DNA from: Vulcanimicrobiota bacterium
Lineage (GTDB): Bacteria > Vulcanimicrobiota > Vulcanimicrobiia > Vulcanimicrobiales > Vulcanimicrobiaceae
Assembly (NCBI GenBank): GCA_014305015.1
Contig: JACRUB010000057.1
Location: forward strand, 1 to 15,621
Direction of reading: 5' to 3'
Length of the DNA: 15,621 bases
Shown here: positions 6,899 through 13,801 of the stretch, one piece after another
How positions within the stretch are numbered: the first letter of the stretch is position 1
How the letters are laid out: every line of letters starts with the position of its first letter
Translations under genes and position numbers: made by a program
Notes under the pieces: generated by a model
What the model was told of the DNA's origin: nothing
The model's database searches: none
The model's input: only the letters and a program-made list of their open reading frames with translations

Positions 6899-7235
6899 AT
6901 CCGTACTCGATATGGACCGCCTCATCGAGGTGTATGAGGAAGATCTCGACGGCATGCTTGAGCTCTTCGATTTGATGCTCAAGAACAACACCGCACTGCT
7001 CGCCAAATTGGAACACGCGGCGCAAGAGCACGATCTCGAAGGCGTGCGTTCGGCCTCACACGCCATGAAAGGCTCGGTCGGCAACGTCGGAGGCATCGAA
7101 CTCTACAAGCTTGCGCAAGAAATTGAAGACAAAGCGCGCGACGGATCGTGGGATGGACTTGTGGAGCTCGTAAAAAAAGCGCGTCCCGCTTTGGACCGGC
7201 TGCGCCGCGAAGTCGACAGCCTACGAATCGAGTAA
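6879..7235 (+). CDS. Stand-alone histidine phosphotransfer (Hpt) protein
   Basis: A 118-residue, all-helical Hpt domain protein that should accept a phosphoryl group from a receiver of the upstream hybrid kinase and pass it to a response regulator. The phospho-acceptor is His61 in SASHAMKGSVGNVGG, which matches the Hpt signature H-x-L/M-K-G-x-x-x-x-x-G. Flanking helices include the N-terminal LIEVYEEDLDGMLELFDLML and the C-terminal LVELVKKARPALDRLRREV. It starts at GTG 6879, inside the last 20 nt of the kinase gene, with GGTGGAG ending 8 nt upstream, a good ribosome site; this implies translational coupling and matched stoichiometry. In many relatives Hpt is fused to the kinase C-terminus; here it is a separate polypeptide. 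The 3' end overlaps the convergent acetyltransferase gene by 15 bp. Confidence 0.93.
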   Translation: MKQNADRSVLDMDRLIEVYEEDLDGMLELFDLMLKNNTALLAKLEHAAQEHDLEGVRSASHAMKGSVGNVGGIELYKLAQEIEDKARDGSWDGLVELVKKARPALDRLRREVDSLRIE

Positions 7236-7757
7236 GCGCGCCCGCTCGAACAGAATCGTCTCCTCTCCCCCAAGCGAACTGCGAACCTTCTCCACATAGC
7301 CGGTCTTTTGCGCGACTCGAACCGAAGCAACGTTTTGCGGATCGATGATGCAAACGGTCAGCGGCGCCTCGATGTGTTTGTCGCTCCAAGCGACGGCCGC
7401 GCGCATCGATTCAGTGGCATAGCCTTTACCGTGAAACGCGCTCGCCAGCACCCACCCGAACTCGGGGATTCCCGAAATCGAAGGCTGCATCTCACGCTTG
7501 AAATCTGCAAAACCAAGTTCACCGATAAAACGGCCGCTCGTCTTTTCTTCAACGGCCCAGTAGCCGTACCCCAAGAGCGGCCACATGCCGCCATAACGCA
7601 AAATTCTAAACCACGTTGCTTGCAGCGTTGAGGGAGCGCCCCCGATGTGCCGCACTACTACCGGGTCGGCCCACATTGCGGCGCATGCCGCCAAGTCACC
7701 CGCGCGGTGCGCACGCAGAATCAAACGGTTCGTCTCGACCTCCGGTGCAAGATTCAC
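7221..7757 (-). CDS. GNAT family N-acetyltransferase, RimJ/RimL-like
   Basis: A 178-residue acetyl-CoA-dependent acyltransferase of the RimJ/RimL-type GNAT branch. The N-terminus, ETNRLILRAHRAGDLAA, is the classic opening of this branch (T-x-R-L-x-L-R). Motif A, the pyrophosphate-binding loop, is FHGKGYATES near residues 108-117. The NVASVRVAQKTGYV segment near residues 143-156 is motif B (N-x-x-S-x-x-V-x-x-K-x-G-(F/Y)). These suggest it acetylates the alpha-amino group of a protein, or another small amine; the substrate cannot be read from the sequence. The GTG start at 7757 lies 2 nt after the stop of the large GGDEF/ATPase gene with no good Shine-Dalgarno sequence, so translation probably depends on termination-reinitiation from that gene. 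The stop overlaps the convergent Hpt gene by 15 bp. Confidence 0.9.
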   Translation of the reverse strand: MNLAPEVETNRLILRAHRAGDLAACAAMWADPVVVRHIGGAPSTLQATWFRILRYGGMWPLLGYGYWAVEEKTSGRFIGELGFADFKREMQPSISGIPEFGWVLASAFHGKGYATESMRAAVAWSDKHIEAPLTVCIIDPQNVASVRVAQKTGYVEKVRSSLGGEETILFERARLLDS

Positions 7758-7759
7758 CC

Positions 7760-10700
7760 CTACATCCGCAGCTCTGCGGCGGCCGCCAGCGCCTGCTGCA
7801 ACGACCAGGTGCGGCCTTCTTCAAAGAGTGTCCCGTAGTGATCGGTCTCGATATATTCGAGCAGGGCTGAACGCTGATTTTCGGTGGCAAGTTGCTGTGC
7901 TGCGGAGCGCGGAAGATGATGCACCTCGCGCAAATGCTCCACAAACCCGCTGATCAAAGCGGCAGGCTCGATCTTTCCGAGTGCGACGCTCAAATGGAAC
8001 GCGTCATCAAAACACTGCGCGAGCCCTTCGTAATGGAGCAGCTGCCGGAAGATTTCCAAAGCATCGGTCATCGGACCGATCGATTGCAAGATGTTGCCGC
8101 GCGCAAGTTCAAAGCGTGCAATGCGCTCCAACTGTTCGGCAATGCGTGGCTGATTCTCAAAGCGTTCGAAGATTGCCAGGCTCTCGCGGCAGATTGTAAC
8201 GGCGCGATCGTACTCGCCGCGCATCCAGGTCAGCTCTGCTAGGTCGCCAAGCGCAACCGCCGCAAGCGCCTCCTGTCCAAGTTCGCGCGCAATGTCCAGT
8301 GCTTCGCGGTACAGTTGCTCCGCGCGATCGTAATCGTGATGGTAGTCGCGCGCGAGGTCGGCTAGATTCTCAAGACCAACCGAGATGCCACGCTTCTCCC
8401 CGAGTTCGCGGCGGATAGTGAGCGCCTGTATGTAATGTTCTTCTGCGGCCGCGAAATCTCCGAGGGTATGCAGAGCGATGCCCATGCCGTTGAGAGCGGA
8501 TGCAATCCGGCTGCGATTGCCGAGTTGTTCGTAGAGTGCTTTTTCGCGCTTGGCAGCATCCAGCAAGGCGGTATAGTCGCCCTGCGCCATGGCTAGGATA
8601 TCCACGCCATGCCACAAGTCCGCGGCAATCGAAAGCGGATATGACGATTCGCCATGCGCGAGCGATTGGGCAAGCCACCGCCGGCCTTCACCGATACGTC
8701 CGCTTTCATACCAAAAGCGCGACAGCGATGCGGCGCACTGCGCGCCAAGCACAATGTCGTTCTTCTCAGTAAGGGCCCACCGCAGCGCATCGCGGAAATT
8801 CTCGTGCTCCACGAGCAGCGGCGCGAGCCACGAGCTGGTGGATGTCTCAGCGTACCCGTGCGCAGCGCGCGCCGCAACTTTGGTAAAGAAGCGCGCATGT
8901 TTGTCGCGAATACTCTTGAGCTCTTCTGCAATTTCGAGACGTTCATGAGCGTACTCGCGCGTTGATTCCAACAAACGATACCGGTACTCGCGGTCGACCT
9001 GATCCGCAACCACCAGCGATTTATCCGTCAGTTCGCCAAGCAGATCGAGCACGCTGTGTTCGGGAAGCGTTTCGTCCGAGCAAACTTCTTCTGCCGCCTC
9101 AATCGTCCAACCGCCGACAAACACAGAGAGACGCCGCAAGAGCCTGCGTTGCGGCTCGCTGAGTAGATCGAAGCTCCAGTCGATAAGCGCGCGCAGCGTC
9201 TTCTGCCGCGGCTGCGCGTTGCGACTGCCTTTACTTAAGACTGCAAAGCGGTCTTGAAGCCGCGAGCTGAGTTGATCGAGGGTCATCTCCTTCGCGCGCG
9301 CGGCCGCGAGCTCGATCGCAAGTGGAATGCCGTCGAGACGCCCACAGACTTCGGCGATGCTCCGCGCGGTCGTTGCATCGCGTCCCACGGCGTCGCCAAG
9401 ATTCGCCCGTTCCGTGAAAAGTTCGACGGCGTCCCGTTCTTCAAACGGCGCCAGACGGTAGGTGCGTTCACCCGGAACGCCAAGCGGTTCGCGGCTCGTT
9501 GCAAGCATCCGTAAATCCGGGCAACTATGCAGCAGCGTCTCCGCAAGCTCCGCGCAGGGCGCAATCAGTTGCTCGCAGTTGTCCAGAATAAGCAGCATCG
9601 CTTTATCGCGCAGATGTTCCACCAGCGTCGAGCGCAATGAGCGGCCCGGCTGCTCGAAAACCGAAAGCGTCGTCGCGATCGTTTGCAAGATCATCGAGGG
9701 TTCCGAAACGCGCGCGAGATCGATAAAGGCCACGCCGTCGATATTCGAGCCTGCCACGTGACGCGCAACCACGATCGAAAGGCGCGTCTTGCCGACGCCG
9801 CCCGGTCCGAGCAGTGTCGTCAAACGCGATTCGTTCACGAGTTTGCTGACTTCACCGATTTCGCGGCTCCGCCCGACGAAGGTGGTGAGATCGCTCGGCA
9901 GATTGTGCTTGACGGTATAGCGGCGCTGCGTCTTTGGACTGTCCGATTGATAGCTATCGGCCACGACACGGTTACGGCCGCCCGATTTTGCAAAATACAG
10001 CGCCTTATCGGCGGCGTTGACAAGACTTTCTTTCGATACACCCTCGGCGGGAATGCAGGCCGCAATTCCGAGGCTTGCCGTAACTCGCCCAATTTCCGAA
10101 CCTTGGTGTGGAATCCCGAGTGAATCGATCGCCGTGCGAATGCGTTCTGCCGTTGTAATCGCGCCCGTGACGTTCGTTTCGGGCAGAATGATCGCAAATT
10201 CTTCGCCGCCATAGCGAGCGAAAACGTCGCTCGGGCGTGTAACGCACCGGCCCGCAGCCTGCGCAACCTGTTTAAGGCACGCATCGCCGGCAATGTGCCC
10301 GTACGCATCGTTGAACGCTTTGAAGAAATCGATATCGAGCAGCACCATCGAGAGATTGATCTTCCGCCGCTGCGCGAGATTCCATTCGAACATCAAACGC
10401 TCATCGAACGTGCGGCGATTCGCGACGCCGGTCAATGCATCGACCGACGCGAATTTTTCCAGCTGAATGTTTTCGGATTCTAAGATTGCGCTGTTGAGAG
10501 CGACCGCGATATAGAGCGCACACGTTTCAAGCAGTTCAAGATCGGCGCCGGTGTACGCATTCGGGATTGGGCTCTGCACGGAGAGTACCCCGATGTTGCG
10601 CGAGCCGAAACGCAGCGGCACGTACATCATCGATTGTCCGTCATCGGAGGGAGCGGCATTCATAGCAAGCGGCACGACCGGTCCGGGCAACTCATCGAGC

Positions 10701-10987
10701 GTTCGAAAGAGTACCGACTCGCCCGTCTCAAAAACGCGGCGGGTTTGGGACTGCGGATTGACCGGAACGGCGGCGCGGCGGCGGCTGATGCCGTGATCGT
10801 ACATGAATTCGATGCGCACCGTTTCGCCGTGCCTCAGAGCAATAAAGACCAATGAGGCATCTACGAACTTCGCTAAGAGCACGCAGAGCTGCTCGAAGAG
10901 CGTGTCCGTTGGGAGATCCGTCGCCAGCAATTCGGCCGTGCGCCGGACGATCTGCTGGGCGCGGTGGGACGGCGCGTCTAGACTCAC
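7760..10987 (-). CDS. GAF-GGDEF diguanylate cyclase fused to a STAND (NB-ARC-like) ATPase with TPR repeats
   Basis: A 1075-residue soluble signalling protein. A GAF sensor (about 25-165) precedes a full diguanylate cyclase domain (about 175-340): DALTGVANRRTF, LLDIDFFKAFNDAYGH, the active site YGGEEF (GGEEF at 260-264), and ADKALYFAKSGGRNR. An inhibitory I-site RPSD (251-254) lies five residues before GGEEF, so c-di-GMP synthesis with product inhibition is expected. From about 370 comes a STAND P-loop ATPase of the predicted-ATPase type (COG3903-like): Walker A GPGGVGKT (Lys400), Walker B LLILDNCEQL, ATSREPLG, GIPLAIELAAARA, and DWSFDLLSEPQRRLLRRLSV at the winged-helix region. At least three TPRs (about 830-960) follow, ending with EEGRTWSLQQALAAA, a usual family terminus. 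No DNA-binding domain is present. The start is GTG 10987 with no clear ribosome site. The 68-nt gap to the upstream paiB-like gene holds an 11-bp palindrome, GCTTATTAAGC (11022-11032). The GNAT gene follows after 2 nt. Confidence 0.93.
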   Translation of the reverse strand: MSLDAPSHRAQQIVRRTAELLATDLPTDTLFEQLCVLLAKFVDASLVFIALRHGETVRIEFMYDHGISRRRAAVPVNPQSQTRRVFETGESVLFRTLDELPGPVVPLAMNAAPSDDGQSMMYVPLRFGSRNIGVLSVQSPIPNAYTGADLELLETCALYIAVALNSAILESENIQLEKFASVDALTGVANRRTFDERLMFEWNLAQRRKINLSMVLLDIDFFKAFNDAYGHIAGDACLKQVAQAAGRCVTRPSDVFARYGGEEFAIILPETNVTGAITTAERIRTAIDSLGIPHQGSEIGRVTASLGIAACIPAEGVSKESLVNAADKALYFAKSGGRNRVVADSYQSDSPKTQRRYTVKHNLPSDLTTFVGRSREIGEVSKLVNESRLTTLLGPGGVGKTRLSIVVARHVAGSNIDGVAFIDLARVSEPSMILQTIATTLSVFEQPGRSLRSTLVEHLRDKAMLLILDNCEQLIAPCAELAETLLHSCPDLRMLATSREPLGVPGERTYRLAPFEERDAVELFTERANLGDAVGRDATTARSIAEVCGRLDGIPLAIELAAARAKEMTLDQLSSRLQDRFAVLSKGSRNAQPRQKTLRALIDWSFDLLSEPQRRLLRRLSVFVGGWTIEAAEEVCSDETLPEHSVLDLLGELTDKSLVVADQVDREYRYRLLESTREYAHERLEIAEELKSIRDKHARFFTKVAARAAHGYAETSTSSWLAPLLVEHENFRDALRWALTEKNDIVLGAQCAASLSRFWYESGRIGEGRRWLAQSLAHGESSYPLSIAADLWHGVDILAMAQGDYTALLDAAKREKALYEQLGNRSRIASALNGMGIALHTLGDFAAAEEHYIQALTIRRELGEKRGISVGLENLADLARDYHHDYDRAEQLYREALDIARELGQEALAAVALGDLAELTWMRGEYDRAVTICRESLAIFERFENQPRIAEQLERIARFELARGNILQSIGPMTDALEIFRQLLHYEGLAQCFDDAFHLSVALGKIEPAALISGFVEHLREVHHLPRSAAQQLATENQRSALLEYIETDHYGTLFEEGRTWSLQQALAAAAELRM

Positions 10988-11055
10988 TACTTAAAGTTTC
11001 GGTGGAAAAGTGAGCTTGGTTGCTTATTAAGCGGTCCCGGCGTGTTTCGTTTCTG

Positions 11056-11676
11056 TTAAGAGGGCCCCCACTTCTCCATCTCGTCCGCAAGCCGGGCGTC
11101 GCTCTGCCGTCCGGTCGTGCGAAGTCCGGCGGCCGCGCCTTCCAAATCGGCCGGCGCGCGGTTCTGCCCAAGCTTGAACTTGGCTTCGAGCTGATCCACT
11201 TGCAAGTACAGGGCGACGATCCCGCCTTCGAGACCCTCGCGATAATGCGCGTCGAGCTCCGTAACGCTCCACGGCTGCGGCGCGCCGGCTTCCATCGCCT
11301 CGACCAACTGTCTTAAGACCGCAATCTTTTCGGAGTCCGGCGCAATGCTCACCGTGCCGCTACAATGCACGACTTCATAATTCCACGTCGGCACATCGCG
11401 CTTCGGATTGGTGTACCAGCGCGGCGAGATGTATCCGTGAGCGCCACGAAATACGGCAGTGGCACGCGCGCCGGCAAGCGTGCGCCAGTGCGGATTGGCC
11501 TTTGCAACATGCGCGGCTAGAACCGGTTCAGGCCCGCGGCGTGCAATTGTAAACGGGATATGGCTGATCATTGGAGCTCCATCGGCGACGCTCAGCAACA
11601 TACCGAACGGCTCTGCTTCGATGAGTTCCAAAGCAGCGCAAACGTCTTGCTGCAAAAAATGCGATGGCAAATACAT
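11056..11676 (-). CDS. PaiB-type FMN-binding protein
   Basis: A 206-residue protein of the FMN-binding PaiB family (split-barrel flavin fold). In Bacillus subtilis PaiB is linked to negative regulation of sporulation and protease genes; the biochemical role of most members is unsettled. Family marks are the start MYLPSHFLQQD, the HIPFTI segment, HVAKANPHW, and GYISPRWYTNPKRDVPTWNY, which is the most conserved block, followed by VHCSG. The C-terminus (VALYLQVDQLEAKFKLGQNR) also matches. The reading frame is open up to 11778, but the first 34 residues of that longer form are unlike the family, so I place the start at ATG 11676. No Shine-Dalgarno sequence precedes it; TATGCA six nt upstream of the ATG could be a -10 element. 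The divergent dioxygenase starts 36 bp away, so the two may share a control region. Confidence 0.9.
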   Translation of the reverse strand: MYLPSHFLQQDVCAALELIEAEPFGMLLSVADGAPMISHIPFTIARRGPEPVLAAHVAKANPHWRTLAGARATAVFRGAHGYISPRWYTNPKRDVPTWNYEVVHCSGTVSIAPDSEKIAVLRQLVEAMEAGAPQPWSVTELDAHYREGLEGGIVALYLQVDQLEAKFKLGQNRAPADLEGAAAGLRTTGRQSDARLADEMEKWGPS

Positions 11677-11711
11677 GGGCTTTGCATACCATGGGTCGAA
11701 GCTGGGCGTCA

Positions 11712-12542
11712 ATGAACGCGCAAGACCGGCACCGGTTCCAAGACGACGGCTTCCTCGTGCTTCCCGGTTTTGCTTCACGCCGGCAAGTCGAGACGCTGCG
11801 TCGCCGTGCCAACGAGATTGTCGCGCAATTCGATCCGCAACAAGGTCGCTCGATTTTTACAACCCGTAATCAAGCCAAGCACAGCGACGACTACTTTCTT
11901 GGCTCCGCCGACAAAATTCGATGTTTCTTTGAGGAAGACGCTTTCGATGAAAACGGGGAGCTCAAGCAACCAAAAGAGCTCTCGATCAACAAGATCGGCC
12001 ATGCGCTCCACGATCTGGACGCAGTCTTTGAGCGATTCTCCCGCAACGCCGGCGTGCGCGCCGTCGCAGCGCCGCTGACCGTAGACCCGCTGCTCTATCA
12101 ATCGATGTATATTTTTAAGCAGCCCCAGATCGGCGGCGAAGTAAATTGTCACCAAGATGAGAGTTTTTTCCAAACGGATCCCCCGAGCGACGTTACGTTT
12201 TGGTTTGCGCTCGAAAACGCGGATCGCACCAACGGCTGCCTGTGGGTGCAGCCGGGCGGTCATCGCACGCCGCTACGCGAGCGGTTTGTGATCTGCGATG
12301 GACAAGCATCGCTTGAGAAGATCGATTCAACGCCGTGGCCCGACGCGGACAGCATCGTGCCGCTCGAGGTCGAGCAGGGTGCACTGGTCGTTTTTCACGG
12401 GCGGCTGCCGCACTACAGCGCACCGAATCGTTCTCAGCAATCGCGCCACGCCTACACGCTGCACGTCGTCGATGGACGCGCGAAATATTCTGCGCTCAAC
12501 TGGTTGCAACGCGGACCGCACCTGCCCGCGCGGGGCTTCTAA
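11712..12542 (+). CDS. Phytanoyl-CoA dioxygenase (PhyH) family protein, PHYHD1-like
   Basis: A 276-residue non-haem Fe(II)/2-oxoglutarate-dependent oxygenase. The metal triad is visible: His147-Gln-Asp149 in NCHQDESFF and His234 in LPHYSAPN; Arg245 (SRHAYTLH) should bind the 2-oxoglutarate carboxylate. Conserved stretches such as DYFLGSADKIRCFFEE, SINKIGHALHDLD, QSMYIFKQPQIGGEV and NGCLWVQPGGH resemble, from memory, the animal PHYHD1 branch more than phytanoyl-CoA hydroxylase itself or the bacterial ectoine and halogenase branches. The substrate is unknown; PHYHD1 was reported to lack activity on phytanoyl-CoA. The frame is open from 11664, but MNAQDRHRFQDDGFLVLPGF at 11712 aligns with the family N-terminus, so I chose that ATG. 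No strong ribosome site is present. Its stop overlaps the convergent transporter gene by 4 bp. Confidence 0.9.
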   Translation: MNAQDRHRFQDDGFLVLPGFASRRQVETLRRRANEIVAQFDPQQGRSIFTTRNQAKHSDDYFLGSADKIRCFFEEDAFDENGELKQPKELSINKIGHALHDLDAVFERFSRNAGVRAVAAPLTVDPLLYQSMYIFKQPQIGGEVNCHQDESFFQTDPPSDVTFWFALENADRTNGCLWVQPGGHRTPLRERFVICDGQASLEKIDSTPWPDADSIVPLEVEQGALVVFHGRLPHYSAPNRSQQSRHAYTLHVVDGRAKYSALNWLQRGPHLPARGF

Positions 12543-13765
12543 TCGTTCATGAGGCGGTCGAACGTTCGCAGCGCCGGAAACCACACCGCCCACAGTGCAA
12601 TCACCACGAGCGTTGCCACTCCACCGGCCACGACTGAACCCACCGGGCCGATGAGCGCCGCAAGCGTTCCCGATTCAAACGCGCCCAGTTCGTTTGATGC
12701 ACCGATAAAGACATTCTCAACCGCACTCACACGACCGCGCATCTCATCCGGCGAACGCAGTTGCACGAGCACGTTACGAATGACCACGCTGACCATATCG
12801 AAGCCGCCCGTGAGCGCGAGCGCAACAAACGAAACCCAAAAGTTTTTCGAGAGGCCGAAGACGATCGTGAAGACCCCGAAGCCTGCAACCACGCCAAAGA
12901 GCAGCGGGCCGGCGCGTCCGCTAATCGGGCGGCGCGCGATAGACGCGGCAACGAGCGCTGCGCCGACGGCGGGGGCACTAAGCAAAGCACCGTAGCCGCG
13001 CGGGCCGACATGCAGAATCTGCGATGCATAAATCGGCAAGAGCGAGACCGCTCCCCCGAAAAGCACGGCAAAGAGATCGAGCGAGATTGCACCGAGCAGA
13101 ATCTTGCGCGAGAAAATAAACTTGAGGCCGTCGAGGGCGGATTGCCACAGCGAAACGGTATCGACTGCAACCTCACGCGGGTGTAAGAACGCAAAGGCAA
13201 TCGCGCCGAAAAGATAGGCCAGCGCCGCTGCAAAAAATGCGACCGGCGTTCCGATCGCGATAAGCACGCCTGCAAGGGCGGGTCCGGCAACCGTTATGAC
13301 CTGCGTCACGGACGACGAAATAGCTTGCGCCCGCACGAAGTGATGCTCTTGCACGATGCCCGCAAGCAACGAACGTTCCGCAGGCGTTCCCGTCGAATGC
13401 GCGATGCCGATAAGTGCAATCGCCGCGAAGTACGCGCCGATGGAGTGATTGCCCAAGAGCGAGAGTGCTGCAAAGAGGCACAGGCCAAGCATCTCGACGA
13501 TGGAGACCGTAACGACGATGAGCCGACGGTCGAACCGGTCGGCAAGGATACCGGCCGGCAGCGCCAACACGAGCTGCGGCACAAAAAGTATGAGGCCGAC
13601 CAGCGCGAGATCGAAGGGGCGGTGGCGCAGCGCGTAGATCTGCCACCAAATTGCGACCGTCTCGATCCGGTAAGCAAGCACGACGCTCTGCCGGGCGATA
13701 AAAAACGCGAGAAATTCGCGCTCCCGAAATAGTTGCCGCATCTCCACGGAGGAATGCGCCGTCAT
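12539..13765 (-). CDS. Major facilitator superfamily transporter (DHA3/MFS_3-type exporter)
   Basis: A 408-residue polytopic inner-membrane protein of normal MFS length with about twelve hydrophobic segments. The N-terminus, REREFLAFFIARQSVVLAYRIETVAIWWQIYALRHRP, is typical of the DHA3/MFS_3 drug-efflux group that includes enterobactin exporter EntS and macrolide efflux MefA relatives. The cytoplasmic loop 2-3 signature appears as PAGILADRFDRRLIVV, close to the MFS G-x-x-x-D-R-x-x-R-R motif. The loop before the last two helices, LVQLRSPDEMRGRVSAVENVFIG, is another conserved DHA3 block. The cargo cannot be told from sequence; efflux of a small molecule by proton antiport is the usual role. The ATG at 13765 has AAGG 4 nt upstream, a weak and close ribosome site. 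The divergent propeller gene starts 36 bp away, and the 3' end overlaps the dioxygenase gene by 4 bp. Confidence 0.92.
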   Translation of the reverse strand: MTAHSSVEMRQLFREREFLAFFIARQSVVLAYRIETVAIWWQIYALRHRPFDLALVGLILFVPQLVLALPAGILADRFDRRLIVVTVSIVEMLGLCLFAALSLLGNHSIGAYFAAIALIGIAHSTGTPAERSLLAGIVQEHHFVRAQAISSSVTQVITVAGPALAGVLIAIGTPVAFFAAALAYLFGAIAFAFLHPREVAVDTVSLWQSALDGLKFIFSRKILLGAISLDLFAVLFGGAVSLLPIYASQILHVGPRGYGALLSAPAVGAALVAASIARRPISGRAGPLLFGVVAGFGVFTIVFGLSKNFWVSFVALALTGGFDMVSVVIRNVLVQLRSPDEMRGRVSAVENVFIGASNELGAFESGTLAALIGPVGSVVAGGVATLVVIALWAVWFPALRTFDRLMND

Positions 13766-13788
13766 CGCCTTAAGCTCATGTTAACCAC

Positions 13789-13794
13789 AGGAGG
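13789..13794 (+). promoter_or_regulatory. Perfect AGGAGG ribosome-binding site fixing a TTG start
   Basis: AGGAGG ends 7 nt before TTG at 13802. It is the only consensus Shine-Dalgarno sequence seen before any gene in this window and decides the start: the TTG gives NRLATVV plus a hydrophobic core, a proper signal peptide, while no in-frame ATG or GTG is better placed. Confidence 0.85.
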
Positions 13795-13801
13795 GCTTTC
13801 A

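Noticed and set aside
7760..9900. STAND ATPase-TPR part as an antiviral Avs-type defence protein
   Set aside because: The motif set (DNCEQL, SREPLG, WSFDLL, EGRTWSLQQA) fits the regulatory predicted-ATPase family, there is no nuclease, protease or TIR effector, and no other defence genes lie nearby.
11022..11032. GCTTATTAAGC palindrome between the paiB-like and cyclase-ATPase genes as an operator
   Set aside because: Eleven bases in an A+T-rich gap can arise by chance, and no second copy is seen near the other genes.
11664..11711. Longer N-terminus (16 extra residues) for the dioxygenase
   Set aside because: The extra residues are unlike the family and overlap the opposite paiB-like coding sequence; family N-termini align with the ATG at 11712.
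11677..11778. Longer N-terminus (34 extra residues) for the PaiB-like protein
   Set aside because: The stretch is Arg/Gly-rich with no family match; PaiB proteins begin at the MYLPSHF equivalent.
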